This document shows, one piece after another, positions 11,501-22,560 of a stretch of 64,000 bases of DNA (the first letter of the stretch is position 1; each line of letters opens with the position of its first letter). This stretch comes from Glandiceps talaboti (Eukaryota; Hemichordata; Enteropneusta; Spengelidae), in contig NC_135559.1 of the NCBI RefSeq assembly GCF_964340395.1, positions 20,575,111 through 20,639,110 of the forward strand, read 5' to 3'. The translations under genes and the position numbers were made by a program. The notes beneath the pieces were generated by a model. It searched no databases. It saw only the letters and a program-made list of their open reading frames with translations, and was not told the DNA's origin.

Positions 11501-14500
11501 CAATTTTTTTCTCTTGGGGCTGCTACGTTGATTCACCACATGACCGATATTTCACGAGTGATGTGGAATATCTAGATCAGTATATTTATATACAAGAAAT
11601 GCTTGGCAAATTTAGGTTATGGAGAACTGATGCTGCATCACTGATGAATAGTGACGGTGTTGGAATATTTGACAAATTCAATGCCCCCAGAGATGAAGAC
11701 TACGACAGTTTGTTCTCAGATAAATACTCGTCAACAGCAGAACTTTTGATGAAATCCACCTTACAAAGTCTGATGGATTCAATGATACAAATAACTGAGC
11801 TACAACTGGTAAACGTCCTCCCAGGGGAAGATATGGTCATGAACCCCTAGATGACATAAGGGAAATTGTATGAAACACTATAAACTCACAAATCTTGTAT
11901 TAGCGAGTATGAATTTGGAGACTTAGATATTGGTATGTTTAAGCGACACCATGGGTCTTTATTCTACCACTCTAGCATACAGATGCCTTAAACCACAATC
12001 TCAACATGGCTTTATAAGATACTGCTACTTAAGAACATCTGTTGAAGTTTGCAAGGTCAAAGGCCTCAAGCCTGCATAACAGATACAGAGTCATTGAAAA
12101 AGATGTTAAAGTAGAGACCTTCTCTAGATTAAAGGAAGTTAGGAAGAAAAACGAGGAAAGGCAATAACAAAACTTGCAGAGATAGAAAATATAACGCAAT
12201 ATGTATTTAAACATGGTACATGGACCATGTAAAAAATGAAACAGATGTCAAAAGAATAGTATCAAAGGCCAATACAAAAACACAACAATTAAACATTCTT
12301 AATTAGATACAAGACTAAGGTTTTGAGGATGAAAGATGAAAGATTAATTATGGTCTAAAGAAAGGTCTTGGACTTTCCATTATGACTTTAACAGTCAAGG
12401 GGTCCCGGTGGTAGTAGCCTATGATCCGGGATACTTCATTGGTGAAGTATTGGAAGTTAAATCTGTAGAACTTGCAACTGTACAATTTATGAAAGCAGGG
12501 TACAAGAACACAATCACATGGCCATCCGTAAATGTACTTTAAATTTGTATGTAGACTTGTAGAACACTTGAAATTCTTGCTGTGTGAAGTGTAGTTTTGT
12601 AGAATTACTTTCTGCTACATTATCCCTCCTTTTATTGTTACATAGTGTGTTTTGAAATAAAACATCTGCATTTGCCTGTCATCTTATCTAAATAATTGAG
12701 TGAGTGTTAATGCTACAGAAGTTAGTTAATAAGTTCTGATCAAGATGTAATACTAAAATCAGTGTGGATTTATTTTATTTCAGGTAACTTTCCCATGGTT
12801 GGAATACATGTATGACAAGGAAAAGGGTGTCATGATATGAAAGTGGTGTAATGAGGAAGGAAAGGTGAATTCATTCACCAATTCAGGCTGTAATTTCATC
12901 ACAAAAGACTTCTACACGAAACATGCTCTGATAAAAGAACATCGAGCTCTTCATGAAGCAAGTCATTACCGACCAATGTTTACACAAAGTGTCTCTAATA
13001 CTTACAAGAAAGAGAAAGAAAGTATTCATGCTGCAAAAGAAAAATGTGTACTTTTTACAGTAGCTAAGAAGTACCATCCAAATTCAATTTGTTTGATCTT
13101 AATTTCCTCTGTATGAGTTAGGGTTGCGACATTTTGAATGGGCTAAAAGTTAATCCACACACAAACTACATGTATGAACATTCTAATTCTGTCGAAGCTT
13201 TTCAATAAGCCATGAAGTTTGTTTTTGATGAGCAAATTGTTCAAGAGGTTAATGATGCCAGTTGTTTTGCAGTACTCATTGATGAAATGTCAGACATAGG
13301 AATGGATAAGACTGTTATCATATATTTGAGATACTTTAGTCAATGCAAAGGTGACTGTTTGCTACTTTGAAGTACATGTAGTAGGACTATTTGGGTGACC
13401 ATGTACATCAGATGATATTTTAATGCACTTACTACTGTGTTACAAGGTGAAGGAGTTGAAGTAAAACACATGTACATGTATGGTGCTGGGACAGATGGGG
13501 CCTCAGTTATGACAGGTAAACATAAAGGAGTAACTACAAGACTCTGAAATGAAATTAATCCATATCTTGTTGCCATTCATTGTTCTGACCACAGATTGGC
13601 TCTTGCAGCAGCACAGGTGGCTCACAGTGTCAAATAAAAAGATAAATTTGAGCAACATCTTGTTCAAATTTTCAACTACTTCCATTATTCTACAAATGAT
13701 AAAGCCAGACCTAAAATTATATTTGGGATTTTAGGACAACAGTCAAGATTGTTTGTCAGACCATGTGATACCAGGTGGTTGTCAGTGAATGGCGCTGTGG
13801 AAGCTGTAATAGCCTATCTGAAAACAATGAGGATTTGTTTGGCTAGTGATGCTGACAGTGGGGAGTCAGCTGTAATAGGGCTGCTGAAAATAGTATCCAC
13901 CTTTAAATTCATGGCAACATTTAATTAAATGGGCGACATACTTTCACATTTGGCTAAGCTTAGCATACAGTTTCAAAGGAGTACAACAGATTTTAGTTTA
14001 ATCAGTGGCAGTGTGACTGCAGTACATATATGTAGGGTGTTGATAGATATGAAGGAAACTCCTGGTTAAACACTGCAAGAATTCATTGGTAGTATTCCAG
14101 AACCCCCCCCCCCCCCCCCCCCCCCTTCACATAACTTCTACTTAAGACTTTGGGTAATTGTGAAAATGTTACAGGAAATCTAAGGAATGAATATGTATCG
14201 GAGTTGCCTGAAGCAGATGATGGTATCATTATTAATAGCAATAAAAGTTAGGGAGCCTTTGAGACATAGTGTTCAGTCAAACAGAGAAGAATCAGGATGA
14301 CTGGATATTTAGGTTCAATGAGTACATGTAGTAGTAGTCCAATATCTAATCTTTATCAAGTACGACTTACTTCAAGACTAGAGAGGCTCATTTCAACTGC
14401 TAAAGCACTTTTGAAAATGGACTTTTATCAAAATGAAGAGGACTAACAGTGTCTACTGACCTTCAATTTAGAAAATTATGTGAAATTCAACATGTAATGC

Positions 14501-17500
14501 AGATGCACAAGCGTAAAAAAACATTGGTGTTTGACACTGATATACAGTAATGTGTGTTGTGTTATTCTACACCAAAGTATGAATACTATCTGTTGAAAAA
14601 AAGACCAAATGAATGTTTGACACATTTCATGAGTCCCAGCTACAATTGATTAAACTTGATTAAACTTCACTAGCAATTTTTGAAATTTACTTCAAATTTT
14701 TGAACCCAATTAGTAAATTTACTACCAGTTTTCAAATGCCACCTAGGAAATCCAGAAAGGAGTTGCAGCAATGGTGCACGGCCACGGGCCAGAGATGGCC
14801 AAGGCATTGGCTGGCCAAATGACCCATCAAAGTAACACAGCTAGTACATACTATTATGTACCCAAAGCTATTAAGAAGATCGCTTAAGTGGTTATGGGTA
14901 CAAAAGGCTTTGTAGAAGGAACTGGTACGCCAAACAAAAATGAAACAACAAATGAAAATGCTGGGGAAAAAATCAAGAAGATAAAGATGACAAACAAGCT
15001 GGGTGTGAAAGTCAAAATGAACAAGAGAAGAGGAGGTCAAATTTAAAGAAGCAACAGTCAAAACAAAGAGTCTGCCCACACAGATTACAGATATTGACAT
15101 ATGAAGTACTCTGACTTAAACGGAAGCCAAGGGGTAATGTACTATATTGTACATTGCTTTTAAATATTGATATGTAGCAATGATGTGATCAGACTCTTGT
15201 AATTGTTGTAACCATGTGTTAGTATTGTTTAATTTAATTTTTTTTTAACTTTTTTATTCTTTTATTTATCTTTATTTATTCATCTTTTCTTTTTTAGTCA
15301 ATGACGCCACATTTCAGAAGAGCGTTCATGTCCTATCCAGAGGATGTAATACATGTAAAAGAGCTATTCACAAAGGAAATAACACTGGGAAGTATTGCAA
15401 TAAGAAGGGTCTGCAAAGATATGAAATGATATCATAGTTTTGGTTTACATTATAACATACTCACTCCTCTAGAATCATTATAATGCTAACCTTAAAGAGA
15501 ATTTCCTGAAGCTCATCCTGTTTCTTTCCAGAACTATCTTCCTTGAGTGCATACTCCGACAGAGTATGAAGTAATGTGGTGTTAGGAGCCACATCACTCT
15601 TACCAGAAAAGTCAATCCCAACAGCTTCTCCTACTGCCTTAAGTCGAGCACCAACTCTGGAAGACAAATGGAAAGACTATTGCTTTAATAGCAGAAATGC
15701 AAATATACAATGGTAAAGCTGTTATAGCAATTAAACTGTAACATTTTGCAATTGGTTCCTTTGGTCTTTCTGGCCATTCCCGCACACTTGTGATCCAACT
15801 GTTTGGGCATGTTTAATAATATTATGTACAGTACAGTACATGTATGTTGACATATGGTACCCTTCTTTAATAATGACTTACTCTTGATTTTGTAAGTCAT
15901 CCATCAATTTGCAGAAAATTTGACTTGAAAGTGACCTTCCATAATTTAGGAAAAAAATAACTTTCATCTTTTTCTTGAATTTAAACTCACAGACATATTC
16001 CTGTAAGTAATGACAGAACTTTGACTTATGAGAACATCAAGTCAAAAATATGTCATTTTTATGTATTTCTGGTGGACTGGCAATCAAACAAATTAATATT
16101 TGATGTTTCAGATAGGAATTCATGTGCTGAGTTACATGTATACAATATGCTAATATTAAAATAGAACTTGTTTACCTTGGATTGTCAGGAGTACTTGGTG
16201 GTTTAACTCTACCTTCCTCAGGTGTGTCGGGTCGCAGAAAGAAAGGTTCCCATGTCACTCTAAACTCATATTTATCTAGAATAATAGATATGAAATATTT
16301 TATCAGATTCAATGCCTCAGTGAGTCTGACAATTGTCACACATGAAGTAGAATTACAGGCAAGATTGATGAGGATATGTGATACATGTAGATAGGAATCA
16401 AACACACAAATATACAAATGTAGCTACACAGGTATTTGGATTACAATGTTAACAAACTATTGTACAATATTACAAATATTACGAGTTTTTAAGTTATTAG
16501 TTTAGTTCTATCCTTCATCAAATCTCAGAATCTCAATGATTTTTCAACACACTGGCATCCAGACAAATAATTCATAAGTAATTCAGTGAAGTTAAACCTT
16601 TGGAATGCTGCCTCAGGATACAGCTACATTTTTGTACATGTTTTAACAACTCCAAGTGTGTTTGATTAAATTTGAGTTACACCTTGGTGTTAGGTTAATG
16701 GGTTAGGTTTTAACAAACATACCAAATGATAGTGATATTAAGAGGATAGGAGATTTGTATAATTCCATATGCAATGCAATCATGTGATTGCAACTGTCCA
16801 ATGAGCAGCATGTACATGTACTGTAGGTAGAGATTCCAACTACTACTGCTACATGTAGCTCTAGCATGTACAATGTAGCACTGGTTACTCAATACAACGA
16901 TTTTCTACCAACTGTATCCCTTAGCCTGTCTCAAGCTGTGCTGAAACTGACTACTTCCAGCAAGTTTCTCTATTGATCACAGTGCAGTGTGCACAGGCAC
17001 TCGAATCAATGTGTATGATTTAAAAAAAAATATGTATGTAAATAAGTCTTATGTACATACATATTTTTTTTAAAATCATACACATTGATTCGAGTGCCTG
17101 TGGCAGTGTGTATCTTTCACCGCCTGATATTTAATTGTAATGGCTGTTCTATCGATGGAAACCCTTTCGCACCACGTCTGTTAATAAGTAACCAATCACG
17201 TGGATAAGTAATGATAACATCGCATAGTTTCTAAACTACCCTAGACGTGCTCTCCACGTCAGAAAATGGTCATGGGGCACATGAAACTGTTGAAACGTTA
17301 TGCATACGATGGGTCATATTCAAATTTCATAGGTCACACTGCACATCGATTTAGAAAATACAAAATGTAGTTACAATGAGAGCTGATTAAAACCTTGATG
17401 TTTGGTGCTACAACTTCGAAGCAAAGATGAGAACCATATGTTTGCCAACATGACGTGAAAAATGTATGTAAATAAACAAAGTAAAAACATACAAGTTTGC

Positions 17501-19361
17501 GTTATTGTCTTTACTTTATAGGTTCATTTTTATCGCAAAAGTTTGGTTAATTGAAAGTCTGGTTTGGCTAATAAATTTTGAGGCAAATTAGCCAAATTGC
17601 TAGTAAATATTTTGACCCAAAGGAAACACTGCTTCAGGATAGGGACACTGTGGTATATCTAATCTGGTATAACAAACAAAGTTGCAATGTTGTATTGTGT
17701 TCTAGTTGTTAACTTAACATCAACTGTTGGGGTTGTTTGTTTATTAGTCTGAGTGAAGTGAGTTATGTGTCATATTATCTGTGTAGTGACTAACCAGCCT
17801 TGGTCTTATCAACAATTTGATTATGGCGAAGCATCTACCCACACGAGTGAAGCGATGATCAAATGGACCATATCGTTGGACAGTCTATGCTGAAAACTTC
17901 ACTTAGATAAATTCAAACTGCCACGTCACCATTTCATTCTCACTAAAACAGAAACACTGCTGAAGACTCTACTTAAAACACCACTGGTGAAATGTACTCT
18001 AAGTAAACATCAGGTAGTGAAAGATTACACTGTGATCAATAGAGAAACTTGCTGCTAGTAGGTAATTGTAGCAAAGCTTGAGACAGGCTAAGAATTACAG
18101 TTGATGAAGATCATTGTATGTTAGTCTGGATGCCAATATGGTCTCTAAACCATGTGGTCTCTGAACCACTTTATGGTCATACCAAAAGTTGTTCATCCAA
18201 ACAGTGAACCCCAACTGTTACAAGATGTAAACAGTGTATAAGTAGCATCCTGAGCTGACAAATATATCATATGTGGACATTACATAACTACCCCAATAAA
18301 CACTAACTTTATTAGGGACTGTGTTATAGGTTAGAAATTGGTAATTGATTAACAAAGACATGGTGACTATGTGGGCTGTGCTGTTAAAATTTCATCTAAT
18401 ACATCTCAGGACCTCATTGTGCTAGACTGATTCAAGAAACAGCACTAGACTGAGTCACTATACTGTATACAATTGTAAATATGTCTTCTTATGAAATGAT
18501 TTGGATTCAATTGTAATCAAAGTGTTAACCACAGTTGTAGAGCAATAGAAAAGTTGGCCCTCAATAAATTAATAATCCTGTGTAATAATTAAAAGCTCCA
18601 CTGTATTGATGAGCTAATATCAATATACTGGAGTGGGAACCTGGGATTATATCCAATGCCTGACCTTTTTAGTCTAACAAGGATGTATTACTATAAGGGA
18701 GACCTATTAAATACATACCCACACGTAGGCTACTGACCGTGCTATTCTACCTGCACGTTTCAACTTAAAACAAGTTTCAATACGAAAATGCTGATTCATT
18801 CAATTTTCTGCTGACATCACTGTGACATTGCTGAACATATATGAACAAATTGAAGATAACGGTTCACCGTGACGTAGCTACATCATGCAAGCATCAGTAG
18901 TTTACGACGACGAAAAAGTAATGGCTTTACTCGAATGTTGAAAGAAAAGCTCAGACAAACAGAAACTTTTAAGGTTCTCTGTCACGTGTGTGCTAAAATT
19001 TACTAAAACACTAATGAGTAATGTAAGTTGTATAGAGGGACTGTTGTTGTACGCAATTTTGTTCACTGTTGTATCAAGTCCACAGGCACTTGTTTTCCGA
19101 GATATGTATCAGAACATTTCTATCAGAATACAATAAAATGTTGATAATATCGATGATATTGACGTGTTTAGCCAACTATATATGAACGGGGTAAAATTAC
19201 ACACAAGTCTTGTTTCTGTGATCGTCCAGAGCTATGCCCGAAATAACGTTACCTTGAGTTTTCTGCATGGCTCCTTCCAGCTTTCTCTTCCCGACATAAC
19301 ACCAGGGTCATATAACATCACTCACAATGTCTACGTTAATAACTGGTTTTGAGGATGCCAT
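5501..19361 (-). CDS. DsbA/FrnE-like thioredoxin-fold selenoprotein (UPWC), five exons
   Basis: Coding exons on the minus strand are 19361-19253, 16275-16176, 15656-15491, 7379-7217 and 5598-5501. They total 636 nt (212 codons including stop). Splice phases agree at every junction (1,2,0,1) and all introns are GT-AG. The product resembles FrnE-type DsbA oxidoreductases. It has an N-terminal strand 'INVDIVSDVI', the redox motif U-P-W-C at residues 18-21, 'YVGKRKLEGA', 'VTWEPFFLRPDTPEEG', an all-helical insert, and the cis-proline loop GVSGVPTF near the C-terminus. Length (211 residues) is normal for the family. No signal peptide is seen, so a cytosolic site is likely. The first active-site Cys is encoded by TGA, which implies selenocysteine. 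The alternative is a recent nonsense allele, but no other defect is present. The start ATG at 19361 (GCAATGG context) is the nearest in frame. Confidence 0.88.
5599..7216. other. Intron 4 of the DsbA/FrnE-like gene
   Basis: AT-rich sequence with a partial direct repeat near 6236-6315 ('gtagcattatcaa' and flanks). No exon, RNA gene or transposon domain was recognised on either strand. Confidence 0.6.
7217..7379 (-). CDS. Exon 4 of the DsbA/FrnE-like gene
   Basis: Begins 'AYFTDGTPLELGFLLQCAES' and continues through 'EAAKAYLEDPENKKKVARKA' to 'WSVNGVSG'. 'AYFTxG' and the 'GVSG|VPTF' junction are FrnE landmarks. The acceptor is TTTGCAG and the donor AGTG|GTAAGT (phase 1). Confidence 0.9.
7740..7860. 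repeat. Dispersed repeat copy (second copy near 18120-18240)
   Basis: The segment from 'gtctagatgccaa' to 'gttgttcatccaa..cagtgaacccca' recurs in the same orientation at about 18120-18240. Both copies lie in introns of the same gene. The family is not recognised. Confidence 0.55.
8040..8736. repeat. 151-bp tandem repeat, about five units
   Basis: Units begin near 8134, 8286, 8437, 8588 and 8737 and share 'gttatggctttggacatgg', 'aaaatggctgccaggc' and 'agccatattggatcgtatca'. The core 'ggctgccaggcagcc' is palindromic. Each unit appears open on the minus strand but composition and recurrence show these are not genes. A related array lies inverted at 32.6-33.2 kb. Confidence 0.85.
8734..9543. repeat. 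Copy 1 of an ~810-bp tandem duplication
   Basis: Runs from 'gagttatggctttagac' to 'gaagtctaatag' and is followed directly by copy 2. It includes a (GGAC)n tract at 8898-8950 and the segment 'ccgttccggacttcgtccgc', which is partly palindromic. The copies differ mainly in the length of the GGAC tract and a few bases, so the duplication looks recent. Confidence 0.9.
9543..10360. repeat. Copy 2 of the ~810-bp tandem duplication
   Basis: Near-identical to the preceding copy, base for base over most of its length. One visible difference is 'gattcaaacac' in place of 'gattctaacac' near 10253. The (GGAC)n tract is longer. No protein-coding potential was recognised. Confidence 0.9.
10470..12540 (+). 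pseudogene. Relic of an unrecognised multi-domain protein, antisense in intron 3
   Basis: Protein-like segments lie in shifting frames. One is a Cys/His-poor N-terminal part near 10540-10650. The longest is 11112-11531, with 'CNAHFLLCQSTAVESELQKL' and 'VRTGCDLLGQRGDEKNGCR'. A continuation near 11520 reads 'GAATLIHHMTDISR'. A C-terminal piece near 12400-12540 reads 'GYFIGEVLEVKSVELATVQF' and ends '..WPSVNVL'. Frameshifts and stops separate them. I have the impression of a family repeated in invertebrate genomes, probably transposon-borne, but cannot name it. It is transcriptionally opposite to the gene in whose intron it lies. Confidence 0.5.
12781..14060 (+). pseudogene. hAT-like (ZNF862/ZMYM-type) transposase relic
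   Basis: Starts after an acceptor-like TTTCAG with 'VTFPWLEYMYDKEKGVM' and a degenerate zinc-finger-like segment. It then has 'KHALIKEHRALHEASHY', 'VLIDEMSDIGMDKTVIIYL' near 13260, 'YGAGTDGASVMTGKHKG' near 13477-13530, 'HCSDHRLALAAAQ' near 13580 and 'CDTRWLSVNGAVEAVIAYL' near 13765. This order (zinc finger, first catalytic Asp region, D-G-A-x-V-M-x-G, C-x-x-H, W) matches hAT-type transposases related to ZNF862. Several stops and frameshifts make it inactive. It may extend weakly to about 14450. Confidence 0.75.
14104..14126. repeat. Poly-C tract
   Basis: An uninterrupted run of more than 20 C bases. Its length in an assembly may be unreliable. Confidence 0.95.
14127..15490. other. Remainder of intron 3
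   Basis: Degenerate sequence with possible remnants of the hAT-like relic up to about 14450, then AT-rich DNA. No coding exon recognised. Confidence 0.5.
15491..15656 (-). CDS. Exon 3 of the DsbA/FrnE-like gene
   Basis: Encodes 'VGARLKAVGEAVGIDFSGKS', 'APNTTLLHTLSEYALKED' and 'KKQDELQEILFK'. This is the helical insertion in which FrnE proteins carry 'P-N-T...H' and 'Q-x-x-x-x-E-x-L-F'. The acceptor is CTTCCAG and the donor AAG|GTTAGC (phase 0). The following intron is about 8.1 kb and full of repeats and antisense relics. Confidence 0.88.
16176..16275 (-). CDS. Exon 2 of the DsbA/FrnE-like gene
   Basis: The acceptor is TTCTAG and the donor is CCAAG|GTAAAC. The exon gives KYEFRVTWEPFFLRPDTPEE and a Pro-rich end 'RVKPPSTPDNPR'. 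The 'W-x-P-F-x-L-x-P-D' segment is typical of FrnE-like DsbA proteins, where it follows helix 1. Phases 1 in and 2 out fit exons 1 and 3. Confidence 0.88.
16909..18103. mobile_element. Non-autonomous DNA transposon-like element with ~75-bp inverted ends
   Basis: The left end (16909-16984) and right end (18028-18103) are inverted copies sharing CAACTGTA, CTTAGCCTGTCTCAAGC and 'AGCAAGTTTCTCTATTGATC'. The element is about 1.2 kb and no transposase ORF is visible inside. It lies in intron 1 of the DsbA/FrnE-like gene. Target-site duplications are not obvious, so the exact ends are uncertain. A second, shorter hairpin (16992-17102) sits just inside the left end. Confidence 0.7.
16992..17102. repeat. 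Near-perfect 49-bp-arm hairpin
   Basis: Left arm 16992-17040 and right arm 17054-17102 are reverse complements apart from one mismatch in the A/T run. The spacer is 13 bases. Arms include 'caggcactcgaatcaatgtg'. It could be a nested MITE or a transcribed foldback. Confidence 0.9.
18104..19252. other. Rest of intron 1
   Basis: Contains the second copy of the dispersed repeat seen at 7740 (18120-18240). Otherwise nothing was recognised. Confidence 0.55.
19253..19361 (-). CDS. Exon 1 with in-frame TGA (Sec) at the active site
   Basis: The exon encodes 36 codons and ends in phase 1 at a CAAG|GTAACG donor. Codon 18 (19310-19308) is TGA, flanked by GTTATA and CCCTGGTGT, so the motif reads I-U-P-W-C-Y-V-G-K. 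DsbA/FrnE proteins have CPWC or CPYC at exactly this point, just after the first beta strand. A single base change would turn TGA into a Cys codon. The frame stays open on both sides of the TGA and continues in phase into exon 2. Confidence 0.88.
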
Positions 19362-19658
19362 TGCAACAAATCGTCGAACTACAAACACCGAACGGAAAAT
19401 GCTGGTAGCCACTGTCACGCCACTTCACCAGTACTGTACAAACACAGTTGTTTGCAAGAGCGCTGTTTATACTGGTTATTAACCTTTGAACTATGTTTGA
19501 GCACCCCTAACTCAATGATATTTTGCACTACAGCGATTCCTCTAGCGCTGAAACCTATCGATGCATTACAGAGGAATACTGCTCGAGGATATTTTTTTGT
19601 AAATTTATGGTTCTTGAGAGTCGTTTCTTGATTTCACATCACCTAATTTTCATTTAGT

Positions 19659-20499
19659 TGCCAAGAACACCAAACAGAAACACTTCTCACACTTGAGAGC
19701 AAAACAAAGTGTTGCCGCTGCAATTCAAGGAAGTAGGGAACATTCTACCCCTCAAAACCTATTTATGAAAGTTTTGGGGAAGGACACCCTACTAATATAC
19801 AAGTAAACACGACTTCAAAGCAAGCCGCTACACCATCTACAGAACGAACCTGTAAAGAAAGAACGTCCAATGACAGCATTTGCACGAATGAGAGCAAAGT
19901 TGATGGGTGGAGTCGTTCCTCAAAAAGTGGAATTTACTAATCAAGCTTTGCTGAACGTAAACCAGATATCTAGCAAACCCAGCACACGTTCACAGTAAGC
20001 AGCTACAACCGGTCCATCTGACGAACTTACAAAGAAAGAACGTACAATGACAGCATTTGCACGAATGAGAGCAAAGTTGATGGGTGGAGTCGTTCCTCAA
20101 ACAGTGGAAGTTAAACTTTGCTGAACGTAAACCAGATATCTAACAAACCCAACACAAGTTCACAGCAAGCAGCTACGACCAGTCCATATCTGACGAACTT
20201 ACAAAGAAAGAACGTACAATGACAGCTTTTGCCCGAATGAGGGCAAAGTTGATGGGCGGAGTCGTTCCTGAAAAAGTAGACACTAAAGCATTAATTTTGG
20301 ACACTAGTAAAATAACAAAGAAGCCGAACAAGTCAGTATTTGACAATACAATACAATAAAATGCAATGCAATGCAATGCAATGCAATGCAATGCAATGCA
20401 ATACAATACAATACAATACAATACAATATACACTAATGATCAGAAGTTGCCAGAAATGAGAATACCAACAGAAGCAAAGAAACGAGCTACAATAATGTA
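19659..20499 (+). pseudogene. Coding-like sequence with a triplicated ~170-bp module
   Basis: After an acceptor-like TTCATTTAG, an open segment reads 'AKNTKQKHFSHLRAKQSVAA' and 'NLFMKVLGKDTLLIYK'. It is followed by three tandem copies of a module with KKERTMTAFARMRAKLMGG. These lie near 19855-19925, 20028-20100 and 20204-20275, ending VVPQ or VVPE. In-frame TAA codons between copies, a 2-base shift in copy 3 and a pentanucleotide microsatellite then break the frame. A final piece ('DQKLPEMRIPTEAKKRAT') ends at a good AT|GTAAGT donor (about 20498). It is transcribed divergently from the DsbA/FrnE-like gene, about 300 bases from its start. I do not recognise the family. It may be a pseudogene or a rapidly changing exon. 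Confidence 0.45.
20341..20427. repeat. Pentanucleotide microsatellite (AATAC/AATGC)n
   Basis: About 17 units of acaat/gcaat, with two unit types in blocks. It interrupts coding-like sequence on the plus strand. Confidence 0.95.
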
Positions 20500-20950
20500 A
20501 GTGAAGATTGATTTGCCACTTATTACTTCACAGAATATTGGCCATAGTTGCCATGGAGATGAAAAATGGATATTAATGTAATTGCTTAGGAGTTTTAATT
20601 AATATAATAATTGATATAACAACTTTAGTGTGTTTCTACCTAAAAAAACAATGTGAACTTAAAATATATCTATTTGTACATTAAGTATATGGTCCTAACT
20701 GTCACTAAATAAATGTTAACACCTAAAAAATGTTAAAATGTTATTATAGAAAGTGATTCGAGAACATAGTGGTTAAACACAATTAATACCTTTTAATTAC
20801 ATGTAATCAAACTATTGATTGATGATGTTTCAATATTAGGAAATTTATCTTTTGGAATATTATGCGTATACTTTTCTATTTACATACCGCGTGTCATATT
20901 TTGTGTTGCTACGTTTTTTTAAATTTCACACATATTTCGAGACCTTTCTC
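20500..20950. other. AT-rich stretch, nothing recognised
   Basis: No coding, RNA or transposon signals seen on either strand. Confidence 0.5.
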
Positions 20951-21014
20951 CAATTTACTTGGGGGGGGGGGGGTTGTTCAGCGCCTTTGAAAATTACGTG
21001 TGCTTGATTCAGGC

Positions 21015-21155
<141 letters not shown>

Positions 21156-21159
21156 TACA

Positions 21160-22410
21160 ATCGTAGGGGGTAGGTATTCTTTCTATCTGCTTGTTTGGGT
21201 TGAAAAAAATTGTCAAACTGGGCAAAGTTCGTTATGTCTGATTGGAATGTGATGACCCATGGAGGGTAAAAGTTGGGTAAGGTGGGGTAATACGATGTCG
21301 GAGTCGAGTGTGCCCATCTAGTCTTTGGGAGTTCTGGCCTTGAGCCCTGCCAGTTACATACTAGACTCTTTTACAACCCTCGGAGCTTCGCTTTACTAAA
21401 ATTAAAGCTAAACGAATTATTTTGTATGTACCGATGCCAGCTAATTAACCGCTCTCGAATATCCTTGTACTGTGCGCCCTCATCGACCATGATAGAGATA
21501 ACCATTCGTTTAGACGTCGCTCCAACCTGAATTGTACCTTTCATGTGTTAAAATCTAAAAATTTAAACTTGACCTTGCTAATAAGCTCCATTGTTCTAGT
21601 CACAATTTAGCAATTGAAGTGGAACGTCATCAAGTTGTAGTCCACCTATTCCTGTTAAACTTAGAGTGTGTAAAAGACAAGGTTTTACAGTTGTTGATGA
21701 CGACTCTCATTTTATACTGTTTGTCCTTTATACAAGGACCATAGACTATATTTAATTCCTCAAAGATTTAGAGTTCACTCCACGAAAGAAAAATGTTTTT
21801 CCTTACTGGCATGTAAGAATGAAGTACATGTAGTTCAGTACAAACTATCAGTTCTTGTTCATAAAGCTTTTAAAACTCGGACTAGTTTTGTTCAGCAAAC
21901 ATAGATGTACTGTATAAGTTCTCCCCTGCCTTCTTTTTCCCTTAAATTATTGGAAGAACGATATTCACTTTTTTTCTATACTATACTGTAATGTAAATTA
22001 TTTGTGCGCTCGGCTGAGGCCTTAGGATTTGAAATAATGTAATTACTATTTATGCAAATATACACATACATGCATTACCTTCCACACTAGTTGCAGGACA
22101 TGTGATGTGATGTGATGTATTTGACTGTTTCGTACAACTTTGGGGCAAACGTGAACTTGAAGGTTTCGTAATGGTAATCTTGATAGATAGTTTATAAAAG
22201 AAGTTATAATCCAAATTGTTCTACTCTTCAGTAAGAAGTATGATTAATACTCATGGTGTTAATATTACTCATTGCCAGGATAGTCTAAACAATATCACGT
22301 GATACCTTGTACCTGATATTGTAGACGACAGAGATTTATATCTTGTACTTGGTCCAAACACAATAAATGTATGTGTACCAGTTTATGCCAGTCACTGTTT
22401 GACCATTGGC
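21160..22410. other. Gene-poor stretch, nothing recognised
   Basis: AT-rich with 'tgtgatgtgatgtgatg' near 22102. No exon or mobile-element domain recognised. Confidence 0.5.

Positions 22411-22560
<150 letters not shown>

Noticed and set aside
5501-19361. Interpretation of the DsbA/FrnE-like gene as a pseudogene because of the in-frame TGA
   Set aside because: The TGA falls exactly on the catalytic Cys codon and every other codon, splice site and phase is intact. Decay would not be expected to pick that single position.
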